Below, one piece after another: positions 1-5,195 of a stretch of DNA of 5,195 nt. A program made the translations under genes and the position numbers. This DNA comes from Pseudomonadota bacterium. Its GTDB lineage: Bacteria; Pseudomonadota; Alphaproteobacteria; Rhizobiales; Beijerinckiaceae. Location: positions 1 to 5,195 of the forward strand of contig JAGWRL010000101.1 in assembly GCA_028876585.1 (NCBI GenBank). Direction: 5' to 3'. Position 1 is the stretch's first letter; every line of letters begins with the position of its first letter. The notes below the pieces were generated by a model. It was given only the letters and a program-made list of their open reading frames with translations. It made no database searches and had not been told where the DNA came from.

Positions 1-1
1 C

Positions 2-436
2 GGCGTCGACAGGGTGGCGCCGAGCGGGGAGGGCGCGGCGCGCTGCATGCGTCAGGCCATCGCCAATGTGAAGACGCCGATCGACTACATCAACCCGCAC
101 GCGACCTCGACCCCGGTCGGCGATTTGAAGGAGATCGAGGCGATCCGCGCGGTGTTCGGCAATGGCGAGAAATGCCCGCCGATCTCGGCGACCAAATCGC
201 TGACCGGCCATTCCCAGGGCGCGACCGGCGCGCATGAGGCGATCTATTCGCTGTTGATGATGCAGAACGGCTTCATCTGCGAAAGCGCGCATATCGAGGA
301 ACTCGACCCCGCCTTCGAGGACATGCCGATCCTGCGCCAGCGCCGCGACAACGTCTCGCTGCGCACGGTGCTGTCCAATTCGTTCGGCTTCGGCGGCACC
401 AACGCCACTCTCGTTTTCAAGCACATCGACGCATGA
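2..436 (+). CDS. fabB: Beta-ketoacyl-ACP synthase I, C-terminal part (5' end outside window)
   Basis: Condensing enzyme of type II fatty acid synthesis, cytosolic: it joins malonyl-ACP to an acyl-ACP and, in the FabB branch, elongates unsaturated intermediates. About 144 residues are visible of a family length near 400. The frame is open to the left edge, so the GTG at 14 is an internal valine ([11 protein letters not shown]), not a start. Visible motifs are [11 protein letters not shown], whose His (codon 98-100) matches catalytic His298 of E. coli Fab[11 protein letters not shown], with the conserved Lys (194-196) and second catalytic His (209-211, His333 equivalent); and the C-terminal [15 protein letters not shown] glycine-rich loop. 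The nucleophilic Cys lies off the window. The VAPSGEG and EAIYSLLM segments favour FabB over FabF. The stop overlaps the fabI start (ATGA), so the two are coupled. fabA is expected just upstream by analogy with rhizobia; this cannot be seen here. Confidence 0.95.
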   Translation, partial: GVDRVAPSGEGAARCMRQAIANVKTPIDYINPHATSTPVGDLKEIEAIRAVFGNGEKCPPISATKSLTGHSQGATGAHEAIYSLLMMQNGFICESAHIEELDPAFEDMPILRQRRDNVSLRTVLSNSFGFGGTNATLVFKHIDA

Positions 437-1236
437 CCTCAGATCTGATGAAGGGCAAGCGCGGCCTCGTCATGGGGGTCGCGAACGATCATTCGATCGC
501 CTGGGGGATTGCGCAAAAACTCAGCCAGGCCGGCGCCGAACTCGCCTTCACCTATCAGGGCGAGGCGCTCGGCAAGCGGGTGACGCCGCTCGCCGCCAGC
601 CTCGGCTCGCAACTGGTGTTGCCGTGCGACGTCGAGGACATCGGCTCGGTCGACGCGCTGTTCGAGGCGCTGCGGGCGCAATGGGGCACGTTCGATTTCC
701 TCGTCCATTGCATCGGCTTTTCCGACCGCAACGAGTTGAAGGGGCGCTATGTCGACACCACGCGCGCCAATTTCCAGCGCACGCTGACGATCTCCGCCTT
801 CTCCTTCACGGACCTGGCCGCCCGCGCCGCGCCGCTGATGCCCAACGGCGGCGCGATGCTGACGCTGACCTTCGGCGGCTCGACGCGGGTGATGCCCAAT
901 TACAACGTGATGGGCGTCGCCAAGGCGGCGCTGGAAGCCAGCATGCGCTATCTCGCGGCGGATTTCGGCCCGCAGGGGATTCGCGTCAACGCGATCTCGG
1001 CCGGGCCGATCCGCACGCTCGCCGGCGCCGGCATCGGCGACGCGCGCTTCATGTTCAATTTCCAGCGCCATCATTCGCCGCTGCGCAAGACGGTGTCGAT
1101 CGACGACGTCGGCGGCGCGGCGCTCTATCTCCTGAGCGATCTCGCCTCCGGCGTGACCGGCGAAATCCATTATGTCGACGCCGGCTACAACATCATCTCG
1201 ATGCCGCGTCCCGAGGACATCAAGAACGGGGGATGA
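433..1236 (+). CDS. fabI: Enoyl-[acyl-carrier-protein] reductase, FabI type
   Basis: Catalyses the last step of each fatty acid elongation cycle, reducing trans-2-enoyl-ACP with NADH (FabI family), in the cytosol. It has 267 residues, the usual size. It is a short-chain dehydrogenase fold: the nucleotide-binding segment [13 protein letters not shown] lies at about 15-27, CDVED at 65-69, HCIGF at 92-96, and the catalytic Tyr157-(6)-Lys164 in [28 protein letters not shown] (184-201) is the substrate-loop region and [16 protein letters not shown] the C-terminal strand. The residue matching E. coli Tyr146 is Phe147 (codon 871-873) within LTFGG; alphaproteobacterial relatives that I recall have LTYGG. 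The start at 433 overlaps the fabB stop in ATGA and has no clear ribosome site, which suggests translational coupling. A second ATG at 448 would lose only five residues and is a possible alternative. The stop overlaps the next gene in the same way. FabI is the known target of triclosan; sensitivity cannot be judged from this sequence. Confidence 0.96.
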   Translation: MTSDLMKGKRGLVMGVANDHSIAWGIAQKLSQAGAELAFTYQGEALGKRVTPLAASLGSQLVLPCDVEDIGSVDALFEALRAQWGTFDFLVHCIGFSDRNELKGRYVDTTRANFQRTLTISAFSFTDLAARAAPLMPNGGAMLTLTFGGSTRVMPNYNVMGVAKAALEASMRYLAADFGPQGIRVNAISAGPIRTLAGAGIGDARFMFNFQRHHSPLRKTVSIDDVGGAALYLLSDLASGVTGEIHYVDAGYNIISMPRPEDIKNGG

Positions 1237-1730
1237 GCGTGGGACAGGACGCCGACCTCGCCCGCATCGCCGTGCAGGAAAGCCGCCTGCGCTTCGACGC
1301 TTTCGACCCCGATGCGGCGTGGGCGCTGGCGCTGGCTTTGCGCGCGGACGCGCTGGCGCGCCAGGCGCCGATCGTCGCGGTGATCGAGACCTGGGCGATG
1401 CCGCTCGCCGCCTTCGCGCTGCCCGGCGCGACGGACGACAATTTCGATTGGGCGCGGCGCAAGATCAATGTGGTGCGCCGGTTCCAGCGTTCGTCCTACG
1501 CGATCGGGCTGCAACTGGCGCGCGACGGCAAGACGCTGGCCGATCGTGGCGCGCTGCCCGAGCGCGATTACGCCGTGCATGGCGGCGCGTTCCCGATCTT
1601 CGTCAACGGCGCCGGCTGCATCGGCGCGGTCGCCGTGTCCGGCCTGCCGCAGCGCGACGATCACGCGATGGTGGTCGCGGCGCTGGCGCGGGCGCTGGGT
1701 CAGGATCCGGCCGAGACGGCGCTCGACTGA
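1233..1730 (+). CDS. UPF0303 / HbpS-like (DUF336-type) family protein
   Basis: A 165-residue cytosolic protein with no signal peptide or membrane segment. It resembles the UPF0303 family, related to the HbpS/GlcG fold and sometimes labelled 'heme-degrading domain-containing'. Its molecular function is not established. Supporting segments are an N-terminal helix with DPDAAWALALALR (25-37), RRKINVVRRFQRSS (75-88, a conserved basic stretch), HGGAFPI (116-122), and the glycine-rich GAGCIGAVAVSGLPQRDDH (126-144), followed by a helix carrying MVVAALARAL. The ATG at 1233 overlaps the fabI stop (ATGA), so it is translated in coupling with fabI and very likely belongs to the same transcript. The annotation rests on remembered family motifs, so family assignment is good but function is open. 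Longer open frames that read through this gene from inside fabI are arginine-rich GC artefacts and were not used for the start. Confidence 0.85.
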   Translation: MSVGQDADLARIAVQESRLRFDAFDPDAAWALALALRADALARQAPIVAVIETWAMPLAAFALPGATDDNFDWARRKINVVRRFQRSSYAIGLQLARDGKTLADRGALPERDYAVHGGAFPIFVNGAGCIGAVAVSGLPQRDDHAMVVAALARALGQDPAETALD

Positions 1731-2079
1731 GGCGCGCAGACTTTGGACTCCGCGCCGGCGAGCCCCAACCAGGGCCTGCGACAATCGCGCCTGTCAGCCG
1801 TCGCGCAGCGTGTCCATCGGCCGGGCTGGAACGGGTCGGCGCGGCGCGAAAAAAGGCTTGGTTAGAGCGCGCGGCGATGGGGTGGAGTCGTCATTGCGAG
1901 TCTTGCCTGCAATCGACGTCATCGCCGCCCATTGCGAAGCGTGTTCGCCCGCCTGCTCCTGCGCCAAGCGGACCGTGCTTGCCCGAAACTCGGGCCATTA
2001 GCTCTAGTTCGCCTTCCGGTTTTCCGTCGCTCCATCCTCTCAAAGGTAGGAGCCTCCGGCAAACCCGGCGCCGCACGCG
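1731..2079. other. Intergenic gap without a supported gene
   Basis: These 349 bases lie between the end of the fab operon and the IS remnant. Open frames on both strands exist but are short, have no recognisable motifs and in one case run into the IS end, so none is called. Right after the UPF0303 stop there is a short GGCGCG (1731-1736) / CGCGCC (1751-1756) pairing without a following T-run, too weak to call a terminator. The octamer CATTGCGA occurs twice (1892-1899 and 1930-1937), which may be chance. Before the IS arrived, this stretch would have been the region downstream of the minus-strand SAF-domain dehydrogenase. Confidence 0.6.
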
Positions 2080-2097
2080 CTAGCAGGCTGGTGAAAA
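2080..2097 (+). repeat. Left terminal inverted repeat of the IS (with CTAG)
   Basis: CTAGCAGGCTGGTGAAAA is the exact reverse complement of bases 2924-2941. The first four bases may be the duplicated target rather than part of the repeat. Beyond base 2097 the two ends diverge (AGTC here, AAATC at the other end). Confidence 0.92.
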
Positions 2098-2130
2098 GTC
2101 GCACGATTTCGTTGAAAGTCGGCGGTCGGG

Positions 2131-2159
2131 CGCGATTCTCTTGATTGAGGCGAATCGCG
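2131..2159 (+). repeat. Hairpin-forming inverted repeat ahead of the transposase start
   Basis: CGCGATTC (2131-2138) and GAATCGCG (2152-2159) form a perfect 8-base stem with a 13-base loop. The 3' arm touches the probable ribosome site GAGG (2159-2162), seven bases before the ATG at 2170. In other IS elements (IS10 and IS50 are documented cases) such structures limit transposase translation from transcripts that enter from outside. That role is inferred here and is moot, because the gene is dead. Confidence 0.6.
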
Positions 2160-2169
2160 AGGCAGGGGC

Positions 2170-2819
2170 ATGCGCCGCGAGGATCGACGAGTGGAGCGCG
2201 GTTTTCCTACGTCGACGCCGAGGCGTTGGGACGATGCGGCGGTTGGTGAGCGCCGCGCTGGAGGGTTTGGGCGGCGCTTTTCCGGGCTGTACGAGAAGCT
2301 CGCGCGTCCCTCGATCCCGCTGGAGCGGCTGCTGCGAGCCATGACGCTCCAGCTTCTCTACACGATCCGCTCCGAACGCCAGTTCGTCGGGCGGCTGGAG
2401 TTCGATATTCTGTTGCGCGGGTTTGTCGGGCTTTCGATCGACGAGCGGGTGCTCGACGCCTCCACCTTCTCCAAGAACCGCGATGCTCAATGCCGAGATC
2501 GCCCCGCAACGGCGGTCGCGCTTTTCGAGCTGAAGCGGCTCATGAGCGCTGAGCATTTCTCGGGGGACGGGACGCTGTTGAAGGCCTGACGGCCAAAGGC
2601 GTCGTGCCGCATGTCGCCATCCACGGCTATGCGATCAGCCAGCGCAAATGGAGGGAGGAAATTTTCGGTTGGGAGAAGACCGTTGGCGGCCTCGACCAAC
2701 TGATGGTTCGCGGTCTGGCCAAGGTGCAAGCCGCGTTCGCCTTCATCTGCGCCGCCTACAACATCATCCGCCTGCCGAAGCTGCTCAAAGCGACGGGAGA
2801 CGTGTGTCTTGCGGCCTGA
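2170..2819 (+). pseudogene. Transposase of IS5-like (DUF772 / DDE) type, broken
   Basis: A DDE transposase gene in fragments. The likely start is ATG 2170 (MRREDRR), after GAGG at 2159. Conserved pieces fall in different frames: MRREDRR in the frame of 2170; FSYVDAEA from 2202 in another frame; VGTMRRLVSAALEGLG from 2225 in a third; then SGLYEKLARPSIPLERLLRAM through STFSKNRD back in the first. A short LNAEIAP stretch near 2486-2506 is again shifted, and ELKRLMSAEHFSGDGTLLKA (from 2527) returns to the first frame. At GGCCTG (2583-2588) the sequence jumps to the C-terminal part, in yet another frame: VVPHVA, GYAISQRKWREEIFGWEKTVGG, AAYNIIRLPKLLKA, stop at 2817. The first catalytic Asp (GDGT) and the final Glu region (REEIFGW) remain; the middle with the second Asp is gone, perhaps 130-160 residues. 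The final part also seems to lack a short stretch between VPHVA and GYAISQ. It is non-functional. Confidence 0.88.
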
Positions 2820-2923
2820 AATAGCGAGGAAAACGCCCTTGCATCCGCACGTTAGCCGCCCAAAACGCCTCTTCAGGTCGCAAAAACGACGCGCACGGCC
2901 CAAATAGCCGCCGCGCTATGATT

Positions 2924-2941
2924 TTTTCACCAGCCTGCTAG
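2924..2941 (-). repeat. Right terminal inverted repeat of the IS (with CTAG)
   Basis: TTTTCACCAGCCTGCTAG is the exact reverse complement of bases 2080-2097. Its outer CTAG (2938-2941) holds the TAG stop codon and the last base of the final sense codon of the minus-strand dehydrogenase gene. Confidence 0.92.
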
Positions 2942-4272
2942 GCCATCGCCTCCATCTCGCGGCGCAGCTTCACCGTCGCGTCGCCGGCGTCGATCTCCAC
3001 ATCCGCCCAGCGCAGGATTTCGCCCTGCACCGCCGCGCGCTTGAGCCGCACGCCATGCGCCAGCCCGATCGGCAGCGCGCCGAGCGACAGCGACCGCGCG
3101 GCCGGGATCAGCTTGCCCCAGACGGTGAAGCCGCCCTCGCCGTCAAGCGTCTCGCCCGGGCTCAGCGCCCGCTTGGCGACCGCCACCGCGTCGCCGGCGA
3201 ACCCCTGCGCCGCCCCAGTCGCCTCGCCGCGCAGCGCCGCGCTGGCGACGCTGACGCCCAATTCCAGTCCGATCAGGTGATAGGGCTTGTAGGTCGCGGC
3301 GTAGCGGCCGCTGGCGTCGGTGCGCAGGCCGTAATCGGCGAAGCAGCGGCGCACGTAATCGTCCGGCCCCTCGATCACGACATAAACGCCCCAGCGCAGG
3401 TCGCGCGCCACCGGGGCGCCCTCGCGGGTCAGCGAGGACACCACCTCGACCATGCCCTTGGCCTCCAGCACGCCGCCCTCGGCGCGCGGGCGCAACATGT
3501 CGGCCAGATCGTCGGCGCCGCAGGGGGGAAAGGCGAGCCCGTCCTCGGGCGGGGTCAGGCCGCAGGAATTGGCGACCGCCGCCATCTCGATCGCCGATTT
3601 CGTGCCGTCGAGGAAGGAATTGAACATGCGCGGGTTGAAATCGCCCGAGGCGACCTGGGCCTGCGAGAAGCCGTAATGGCCCCACACCGTCTCCGGCGTC
3701 GAGGAATGGTAGGCCGGCAGATATTTGGTGCCCTTGCCCGCCGCCGCGACCGTAAAGCCGCAGGTGCGCGCCCAATCCACCAGCTCGGCGATCAGCGCCG
3801 GCTGGTCGCCATAGGCCAGCGAATAGACGAGGCCGAGCGAGCGCGCGCGGCGCGCCAGCAGCGGCCCCGCCAGCACGTCGGCCTCGACATTGACCATCAC
3901 CACATGGCGCCCGTGGTCGAGCGCCAGCGCGGCGTGCGCGAGGCCGGCGGCGGGATGGCCGGTCGCCTCGACGATCACGTCGAGGCGACCGGCCTCGATC
4001 AGCCCGATCGCGTCGTCGGTGACAAAGGTCATGCCGGTGCGTTGCGCGTCTTCGGCGCTGGCGGCCGCGTAACGCTCCGCCGCCCAGCCGACCCGCGCCA
4101 GCGACGCCTTGGCCCGGTCGGGCGAGAGATCGGCGACGCCGACCACATGCAGGCCGGGCGTGCGCGCCGCCTGGGCCAGAAACATCGAGCCGAATTTGCC
4201 GGCGCCGATCAGCCCGACGCGGACCGGGTTCTGCGCTTCGGCGCGGGCGAGCAATTGGCGGTGAAGCGACAT
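2938..4272 (-). CDS. NAD(P)-dependent oxidoreductase with C-terminal SAF domain (COG4091, homoserine dehydrogenase-like)
   Basis: A 444-residue cytosolic protein, full length for the family. The N-terminal Rossmann fold carries VRVGLIGAGKFGSMF, with GxGxxG at 23-28. Asp48, at the end of the second strand (VVGVADLS), suggests NAD(H) preference. VEATGHPAAG (101-110) and VMVNVEADVLAG (125-136) follow, then a substrate region with GKGTKYLPAYHSS (179-191) and FNSFLDGTKSAIEMAAVAN (217-235). The C-terminal SAF-like domain lies at about 361-427 (VAVAKRALSPGETLDGEGG ... GVRLKRAAVQGEIL). The family is named after homoserine dehydrogenase by similarity; some members sit in sugar-acid pathways, and the substrate here is unknown. 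The start ATG at 4272-4270 has a GGAG ribosome site (4282-4285) nine bases upstream. It lies 50 bases after lepA on the same strand and may be co-transcribed with it. The TAG stop is inside the CTAG at the IS border, so the IS did not alter the protein. Confidence 0.9.
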   Translation of the reverse strand: MSLHRQLLARAEAQNPVRVGLIGAGKFGSMFLAQAARTPGLHVVGVADLSPDRAKASLARVGWAAERYAAASAEDAQRTGMTFVTDDAIGLIEAGRLDVIVEATGHPAAGLAHAALALDHGRHVVMVNVEADVLAGPLLARRARSLGLVYSLAYGDQPALIAELVDWARTCGFTVAAAGKGTKYLPAYHSSTPETVWGHYGFSQAQVASGDFNPRMFNSFLDGTKSAIEMAAVANSCGLTPPEDGLAFPPCGADDLADMLRPRAEGGVLEAKGMVEVVSSLTREGAPVARDLRWGVYVVIEGPDDYVRRCFADYGLRTDASGRYAATYKPYHLIGLELGVSVASAALRGEATGAAQGFAGDAVAVAKRALSPGETLDGEGGFTVWGKLIPAARSLSLGALPIGLAHGVRLKRAAVQGEILRWADVEIDAGDATVKLRREMEAMA

Positions 4273-4281
4273 CGGGCGAAG

Positions 4282-4286
4282 CTCCG
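4282..4286 (-). promoter_or_regulatory. Ribosome binding site of the SAF-domain dehydrogenase
   Basis: Read on the minus strand this is CGGAG, with GGAG nine bases before the ATG at 4272-4270. It supports that start, which also matches the family N-terminus (a short leader, then VRVGLIGAGKFG). Confidence 0.65.
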
Positions 4287-4323
4287 TGACCTCAGTCCTA
4301 CATCCCGGCGAAGCGCGCGTGCG

Positions 4324-5195
4324 TCAGGAATCCATCCGCAGCGCGGCGATGAACGCCTCCTGCGGAATGTCGACCTTGCCGAACTGGCGCATGCGCTTCT
4401 TGCCGGCCTTCTGCTTCTCCAGCAATTTGCGTTTGCGGGTGGCGTCGCCGCCGTAGCACTTCGCCGTCACGTCCTTGCGCAGCGCGCGAATCGTCTCGCG
4501 CGCGATCACCTTGGCGCCGATCGCCGCCTGCACCGGAATCTGGAACATGTGTTGCGGGATCAGGTCGCGCAATTTCTCCACCATCGCGCGGCCGCGCATA
4601 TCGGCGCGGTTGCGGTGCACCAGCATCGACAACGCGTCGACCGGCTCGCCGTTGACGAGGATGGACATCTTGACGAGGTCGCCGTCGCGATAATCCGTCA
4701 GCACATAGTCGAACGAGGCGTAACCCTTCGAGATCGATTTCAGCCGGTCGTAGAAATCGAACACGACTTCATTCAGCGGCAAGGCGTAGACGACCATCGC
4801 GCGCTTGCCGACGTAATTGAGGTCGATCTGCTCGCCGCGCCGGTCCTGGCACAGCTTCAACACCGCGCCGAGATATTCGTCCGGGGTCAATATCGTCGCC
4901 TTGATCCACGGCTCCTTGATATAGGCGATGGAGCCGAGATCGGGCATGTCGGCGGGATTGTGCAGCTCGATCTCGCTCTTGTCGGTCAGCCCGATCTTGT
5001 AGATGACCGAGGGCGCGGTCGCGATCAGGTCGAGGTTGAACTCGCGCTCCAGCCGCTCCTGGATGATCTCCAGATGCAGGAGCCCGAGGAAGCCGCAGCG
5101 GAAGCCGAAGCCGAGCGCCGCCGACGATTCGGGTTCGTAGACGAAGCTCGCGTCGTTGAGATGCAGCTTGGCGAGGCTCTCGCGCAGGCGCTCGA
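4324..5195 (-). CDS. lepA: Elongation factor 4 (LepA GTPase), C-terminal half (5' end outside window)
   Basis: LepA/EF4 is a ribosome-associated translational GTPase related to EF-G, linked to back-translocation and ribosome assembly. The frame is open to the right edge; 289 residues are visible of about 600, so the GTP-binding domain is off the window. The ATG at 4947 is internal: 82 further codons upstream match the family. Visible parts are the EF-G domain III-like stretch [37 protein letters not shown], which begins the EF-G C-terminal-like domain; and the LepA-specific C-terminal domain with [15 protein letters not shown] and [22 protein letters not shown] (near 4476-4408), ending in [14 protein letters not shown]. 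No frameshift or missing motif is seen. The gene is followed at 50 bases by the SAF-domain dehydrogenase on the same strand, with no obvious terminator hairpin between them. Confidence 0.97.
   Translation of the reverse strand, partial: ERLRESLAKLHLNDASFVYEPESSAALGFGFRCGFLGLLHLEIIQERLEREFNLDLIATAPSVIYKIGLTDKSEIELHNPADMPDLGSIAYIKEPWIKATILTPDEYLGAVLKLCQDRRGEQIDLNYVGKRAMVVYALPLNEVVFDFYDRLKSISKGYASFDYVLTDYRDGDLVKMSILVNGEPVDALSMLVHRNRADMRGRAMVEKLRDLIPQHMFQIPVQAAIGAKVIARETIRALRKDVTAKCYGGDATRKRKLLEKQKAGKKRMRQFGKVDIPQEAFIAALRMDS

Larger units (their letters stand above)
2084..2937 (+). mobile_element. Decayed IS5-family-like insertion sequence, internally deleted
   Basis: About 854 bases bounded by perfect inverted ends CAGGCTGGTGAAAA, each flanked by CTAG. 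CTAG is consistent with a 4-base target duplication, and the IS5 group is known to prefer YTAR-like targets. Because CTAG is a palindrome, the exact border between duplication and inverted repeat cannot be fixed. Inside is a single broken transposase gene on the plus strand (2170-2819) with N- and C-terminal transposase segments but no middle. The element is clearly shorter than an intact member, which I would expect at roughly 1.2-1.5 kb. It cannot make its own transposase, but its ends look intact, so it could in principle be moved by a related transposase elsewhere in the genome. Subgroup assignment within IS5/IS1182-like elements needs a database match. Confidence 0.88.

Noticed and set aside
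439..1170. Long open frame of 243 codons on the minus strand inside fabI
   Set aside because: It is the antisense shadow of fabI in GC-rich DNA. Its product is Arg/Ala/Glu-rich low-complexity sequence with no recognisable motif, while the plus-strand frame is clearly FabI.
1731..1756. GGCGCG ... CGCGCC pairing after the UPF0303 stop as a terminator
   Set aside because: The stem is only six bases with a 14-base loop, and no T-run follows.
1185..1784. Open frame of 199 codons on the minus strand opposite the UPF0303 gene
   Set aside because: The Arg-rich antisense product has no motif; the plus-strand gene has family motifs and an ATGA-coupled start.
1892..1937. Two copies of CATTGCGA, resembling the start of interspersed repeats seen in some proteobacterial genomes
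   Set aside because: Only eight bases are shared and the rest of the usual repeat is not recognisable; chance is a sufficient explanation.
1172..2083. Open frame of 303 codons on the plus strand across the end of fabI, UPF0303 and the gap
   Set aside because: The product is very Arg/Ala/Pro-rich, overlaps two well-supported genes in another frame and has no family motifs.
1932..2144. Short open frame of 70 codons on the plus strand spanning the gap and the left IS end
   Set aside because: It crosses the insertion boundary, has no ribosome site or motif I recognise, and cannot be an ancestral gene in this form.
3143..3775. Open frame of 210 codons on the minus strand within the SAF-domain dehydrogenase
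   Set aside because: It is an alternate-frame shadow with Arg/Gly-rich low-complexity sequence; the main frame matches a known family over its whole length.
1..5195. CRISPR array, tRNA/rRNA, toxin-antitoxin, phage or defence system
   Set aside because: No regularly spaced repeats, RNA gene signatures or matching protein motifs were seen on either strand.

Overview
The window is GC-rich and tightly packed and looks like a chromosomal piece of an alphaproteobacterium, probably of the Hyphomicrobiales (Rhizobiales). This is inferred from gene order (fabB followed by fabI, as in the rhizobial fabA-fabB-fabI cluster), from the FabI sequence type and from codon use. No genus can be named from the sequence alone.

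Layout: (1) Bases 1-1730, plus strand: the 3' end of fabB (beta-ketoacyl-ACP synthase I), fabI (NADH-type enoyl-ACP reductase) and a small UPF0303/HbpS-like protein. Each junction is a 4-base ATGA stop/start overlap, so the three genes form a translationally coupled operon for unsaturated/saturated fatty acid elongation with an extra accessory protein. (2) Bases 1731-2079: a 349-base gap with no gene I can support. (3) Bases 2080-2941: a decayed IS5-type insertion sequence. It keeps 18-base matching ends (including CTAG on both sides), but its transposase is broken by several frameshifts and a large internal deletion. (4) Bases 2938-4272, minus strand: a COG4091-type NAD(P)-dependent dehydrogenase with a C-terminal SAF domain. 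Its TAG stop codon lies inside the CTAG at the IS border. (5) Bases 4324-5195, minus strand: the C-terminal half of lepA (elongation factor 4), running off the right edge.

The two gene groups converge, and the dead IS sits in the neutral space between their 3' ends. The chromosomal genes are housekeeping or conserved accessory genes. I found no CRISPR array, tRNA, rRNA, phage gene or defence system, and nothing that amounts to a new biological system. The points most worth a second look are a Tyr-to-Phe change at a conserved FabI active-site position, the coupling of a UPF0303 protein to the fatty acid operon, and the IS insertion exactly at a stop codon, which left the gene product intact.
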